8,187 nucleotides of DNA from an uncultured Campylobacteraceae bacterium (GTDB lineage Bacteria; Campylobacterota; Campylobacteria; Campylobacterales; Arcobacteraceae): assembly GCA_913057765.1 (NCBI GenBank), contig CAJXPH010000122.1, positions 1 to 8,187 on the forward strand, given 5' to 3'. The first letter of the stretch is position 1; the number at the start of each line of letters is the position of its first letter. Below, piece by piece: positions 5,828 to 8,187 of this stretch. The translations under genes were made by a program, and so were the position numbers. Under the pieces are notes generated by a model. It saw only the letters and a list, made by a program, of their open reading frames with translations, was not told where the DNA came from and did not search any database.

Positions 5828-6352
5828 ATGCTAAGAAAAGAATGTAAAATCGCCAAGCTAGGCGAACCAATACTAAGACAAAAAGCCAAAAAAGTAAAAG
5901 ATATAAATTCAAAAGAGATAAAAAATATTATCTCTAAAATGCTTTACTGTGTAAAACAATCCAAAGGAGTAGGCTTAGCAGCTCCACAAATTTTTGAATC
6001 ATATCAAATACTTGTAATCTCATCACATCCAAATGAGAGATACCCAAACGCACCATTGATGGAAAATGAAGTTCTAATAAATCCAAAAATCATTAAAAAA
6101 TCAAAAAAAAGAATTAAAGGTTGGGAAGGCTGTCTAAGTATTCCAAGTATCAGAGCAAAAGTTCCAAGACATACAAGAATCGAAGTTGAATATATTACTT
6201 TAGATGGAGTATTAAAATCAATAGTATTTGAAGACTTTATTGCTAGAATTTTTCAACATGAATATGATCATTTAAAAGGGAAAGTTTATCTAGATAGAGT
6301 AGAGGATAGTATAGATATTATTTCTGAAGAGATGTATTTTAAGATAGTATAA
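5828..6352 (+). CDS. def: Peptide deformylase
   Basis: Removes the formyl group from the N-terminal methionine of new proteins at the ribosome, using a metal ion (Fe2+ or Zn2+). All three family motifs are present in this 174-aa protein: GVGLAAPQ at 47-54, EGCLS at 100-104 with the metal-binding Cys102, and QHEYDHLKG at 143-151 with metal ligands His144 and His148 and catalytic Glu145. The N-terminus matches the family pattern (LGEPILR at 11-17), which supports the ATG at 5828 although no strong ribosome binding site precedes it. The protein looks complete and active. In Campylobacterota the main def gene is often found near clpP; this one stands alone with its own promoter, so it may be a second copy (an inference). 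It converges with the hydroxylase gene, leaving 6 bp between stops and no visible terminator. Confidence 0.95.
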   Translation: MLRKECKIAKLGEPILRQKAKKVKDINSKEIKNIISKMLYCVKQSKGVGLAAPQIFESYQILVISSHPNERYPNAPLMENEVLINPKIIKKSKKRIKGWEGCLSIPSIRAKVPRHTRIEVEYITLDGVLKSIVFEDFIARIFQHEYDHLKGKVYLDRVEDSIDIISEEMYFKIV

Positions 6353-6358
6353 AAATAA

Positions 6359-7174
6359 TCATTTCTTCCTAAAAGGCAAACTTAGAATATTTAAAATTGA
6401 CACTGTTTTATTCTCATCATAAAACTCTTTCAATCCTATTGTCATTTTTTCATAACCATTTTTTGGTTTATTAGTATATGAACTAAAAATTCTATCCCAA
6501 AGAGATATATTAAAACCATAGTTAGAGTTTAACTCTTCATTATGTATTGAATGGTGTATTCTATGCATATCAGGAGTCACTATAAAGTATCTTAATCTTT
6601 TATCAAGTATTGCTGGAAGTTTTATATTAGAATGATTAAACATAGACAATGAGCTTAAAATGATTTCAAATATAACAATAGCAATAATAGGTACACCAAT
6701 AATAAATACTGAGATCATTTTTATGAGCATTGATATGATAATTTCAATAGGGTGAAATCTTAAACCAGTAGTCACATCAAAATCCATATCACTATGATGA
6801 ACCTTATGAAATTTCCAGAAAAAATCAATTTTATGAAATAGACGGTGTTGAAAATAGATAATTAAATCTAATAATATAATACTAAGTATTACAGAAAAGA
6901 AAAAAGATATTTCAAAGAGGTTTAGTAATCCAATTTTGTTTTCAGTTGTATAAATAGAGATTGTGATTATACTACTTGCAAAGATGAATTTTAGTAAAAA
7001 AGAATTAACTACTATAATACTAATATTATTTGACCATCGTTTAAACTTTGATAATAAAAGTTCTTTTTTTGGAATAATATATTCAAAAAGAGACATTAAT
7101 AATAATATGGAAACAAAAAAACTCAATCTAATAATTGGCTCATTTGCAATAATGTATTCATTGAATTCTTTCAT
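6359..7174 (-). CDS. Membrane di-iron hydroxylase, fatty acid hydroxylase/sterol desaturase superfamily
   Basis: Integral membrane protein of 271 aa. The histidine clusters that bind two irons in this superfamily are all present: HRLFH at 110-114 (HX3H), HKVHH at 123-127 (HX2HH), His141 in RFHP, NH at 180-181, and HRIHH at 204-208 plus His211. Hydrophobic helices lie near 13-33, 47-73, 85-108 and 143-178, so the iron site faces the cytoplasm. Such enzymes use O2 and an electron donor to hydroxylate or desaturate lipid chains, sterols or carotenoids; the substrate here is unknown. AAAGGG, 5 nt before the ATG at 7174, is a good ribosome binding site. The gene starts 20 bp after the stop of the acidic small protein, so the two form an operon. 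No dedicated reductase or ferredoxin gene is visible nearby. Confidence 0.9.
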   Translation of the reverse strand: MKEFNEYIIANEPIIRLSFFVSILLLMSLFEYIIPKKELLLSKFKRWSNNISIIVVNSFLLKFIFASSIITISIYTTENKIGLLNLFEISFFFSVILSIILLDLIIYFQHRLFHKIDFFWKFHKVHHSDMDFDVTTGLRFHPIEIIISMLIKMISVFIIGVPIIAIVIFEIILSSLSMFNHSNIKLPAILDKRLRYFIVTPDMHRIHHSIHNEELNSNYGFNISLWDRIFSSYTNKPKNGYEKMTIGLKEFYDENKTVSILNILSLPFRKK

Positions 7175-7194
7175 CTAACCCTTTCTATTTTTAG

Positions 7195-7458
7195 CTAAGA
7201 TTTACTCTCTTCAATCATACGTAAAATATTTTGATAAACTTCATCTGCTTCTTCATCACTGATTTTATTTTCTTCAAGTACTAAAAGTATATTTTCTAAC
7301 TCTACTAAAAAAGATTCCATTTCTCTAATAGCATCCATATCATCTTCACTTGCTTTTTTTTCTTCTAATAATTTATGTAAATCCTCTAAGTATTCTTCTA
7401 CTTCTGGAATCATTGTTACTTCAACTATATCTTTTAAATTTTGTTTTACTTCTGACAT
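7195..7458 (-). CDS. Small, highly acidic helical protein, function unknown
   Basis: An 87-aa protein with 27 Asp/Glu residues against about 9 Lys/Arg, so it is strongly negative. It has no cysteine, no membrane segment and no signal peptide. Leucine, isoleucine and valine recur in a heptad-like pattern at about 15-40 and 47-85, suggesting an all-helical bundle or coiled-coil partner protein. No family was recognised. It is judged real because AAAGG precedes the ATG at 7458 on the minus strand, a -10 box lies just upstream, and a downstream gene follows at 20 bp. It is probably co-transcribed with the membrane hydroxylase, but nothing in the sequence shows that the two proteins work together. 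Confidence 0.75.
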   Translation of the reverse strand: MSEVKQNLKDIVEVTMIPEVEEYLEDLHKLLEEKKASEDDMDAIREMESFLVELENILLVLEENKISDEEADEVYQNILRMIEESKS

Positions 7459-7481
7459 TTTTTACCTTTTATATTTTAATT

Positions 7482-7487
7482 ATTATA
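7482..7487 (-). promoter_or_regulatory. Probable -10 box for the minus-strand operon
   Basis: ATTATA on the plus strand reads TATAAT on the minus strand, 23 nt before the start codon at 7458. It would give a leader of about 17 nt carrying the AAAGG ribosome binding site. Confidence 0.45.
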
Positions 7488-7542
7488 TCTTTTTTATTAT
7501 CTATATTTGGTTGAATGACTGATATACAAAACTAAGAATAAC

Positions 7543-7548
7543 TATAGT
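7543..7548 (+). promoter_or_regulatory. Possible -10 box for the 3'-terminal gene
   Basis: TATAGT, one base off TATAAT, lies 43 nt before the ATG at 7592, in the 133-bp divergent intergenic region. No clear -35 box is seen, and other AT-rich stretches nearby could serve equally well. Confidence 0.3.
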
Positions 7549-7591
7549 AAAATTAAAAATTATTTTTAAGATTTAATTTTTAGGATTTATG

Positions 7592-8139
7592 ATGGTAAAA
7601 CAATATATAAAAGATTTTTATAGTACAAACTTTACATTTAAAGGAAAAGAAAAATTATCTAAACTTACGATATTTTTTATTATCATTTTAGATATATTTA
7701 TTTTTATAACTCTTGGTTTAGGTATTGATTTTCAAGTAAAAGTTTTAAATAATCCTTCTGTTGTATATCCTTATCAATGTCGTAACATAGTTGATTCGAA
7801 GAAACTTGATGATTTTAATAAATATTTCTACACATATCAAAATAATAATATGAAATATCAAGATATAAAAAATGATCAGATGAATGATAGGTGTGAAGAA
7901 ATATTATATTCGAAATTAAAAATAATTCAAAAAGAACATGATATAAAAGATTTAAGAAAGAAAGAAAAAGAATTAAATAAAAATTTAAATAATGTGACAG
8001 CTGAATTGAATTATTTAAGAGCAAATTATAATACGGTATTGTTTGAGAAAATCAGTTCTCAAACTTCTGAAAAATCTATAGTTAAAGATAATATATCCTC
8101 AGAAAATATAAAAGTTAAATATGATTCTTATGTAAAAGA
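7592..8139 (+). CDS. Partial single-pass membrane coiled-coil protein, 3' end missing
   Basis: Open from 7592 to the contig end with no stop, giving about 182 genuine residues. A short basic cytoplasmic head (1-24) is followed by one hydrophobic helix at about 25-45 (LTIFFIIILDIFIFITLGLG), then a soluble part. By the positive-inside rule the soluble part should be in the periplasm. Cys63 and Cys101 could form a disulfide there. Residues 105-155 are a charged heptad-like helix, probably a coiled coil. No family was recognised. AGGA at 7582-7585 is 6 nt from this ATG. An in-frame ATG at 7589 also exists but is only 3 nt from it. From codon 183 the frame runs into adapter, so the apparent C-terminus CLLYTSPSPRDQRGS is false. 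Confidence 0.85.
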
Positions 8140-8187
8140 CTGTCTCTTATACACATCTCCGAGCCCACGAGACCAGAGAGGATCTCG
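8140..8187 (-). other. Illumina Nextera i7-side adapter with index (artefact)
   Basis: CTGTCTCTTATACACATCT at 8140-8158 is the Tn5 mosaic end, and CCGAGCCCACGAGAC at 8159-8173 is the read-2 arm. CAGAGAGG at 8174-8181 sits where the 8-base i7 index belongs, and ATCTCG at 8182-8187 begins the P7 flow-cell sequence. The index matches what I recall as Nextera N708. None of this is genomic. Confidence 0.98.

Noticed and set aside
6353..6358. Shared terminator between the convergent deformylase and hydroxylase genes
   Set aside because: Only 6 bp separate the stop codons and no GC-rich hairpin with a T run is visible around them.
6963..7178. 71-aa open frame on the plus strand
   Set aside because: It lies opposite the 5' end of the membrane hydroxylase gene, and the histidine-motif protein on the minus strand is clearly the real one.
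7815..8024. 69-aa open frame on the minus strand
   Set aside because: It is antisense to the 3'-terminal plus-strand gene, which has a ribosome binding site, a membrane helix and a long open frame.

Overview
The window is one short assembly contig, not a neatly bounded genomic segment. Both ends are Illumina Nextera library adapter: 1-36 on the left, and 8140-8187 on the right including an i7 index. Biological sequence therefore runs from 37 to about 8139. It is strongly AT-rich and densely packed. Two genes start with TTG, and the likely -10 boxes are TATAAT-like without a clear -35 partner. The gene order ruvA - ddl - alpha/beta hydrolase - murF - HIT, with a MurF that has a membrane-spanning N-terminus, points to Campylobacterota, most likely the Arcobacter group. 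The genus is an inference.

Layout. 104-4395 (+) is one tight operon. It holds Holliday-junction helicase subunit RuvA, D-Ala-D-Ala ligase, an alpha/beta hydrolase, membrane-anchored MurF and a HIT-family nucleotide hydrolase/transferase. Ddl and MurF catalyse consecutive steps: Ddl makes the D-Ala-D-Ala dipeptide and MurF adds it to UDP-MurNAc-tripeptide. From ddl to murF the genes abut or overlap by 1 nt. 4391-4515 is a 125-bp imperfect palindrome that begins on the stop codon of the HIT gene and looks like a dispersed repeat or MITE-like element. 4574-5554 (+) is an unrecognised 326-aa protein with its own promoter and a strong ribosome binding site.

5570-5740 (+) is a gene-free stretch that folds into a long interrupted hairpin. 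It resembles 6S RNA (SsrS), the regulator of the housekeeping RNA polymerase. It sits just upstream of a complete peptide deformylase (5828-6352, +), which has its own -10 box.

On the minus strand, a very acidic 87-aa protein (7195-7458) and a membrane di-iron hydroxylase of the fatty acid hydroxylase/sterol desaturase superfamily (6359-7174) form a two-gene operon. It converges on the deformylase with only 6 bp between the stop codons. Divergent from it, 7592 onward (+) is the start of a single-pass membrane, coiled-coil protein of unknown function. It has no stop before the contig end, and its last 15 residues are translated adapter.

Most of the window is ordinary core genome. The points most worth a second look are the candidate 6S RNA, the palindromic element, the membrane-fused MurF, and the adapter ends, which create a false protein C-terminus.
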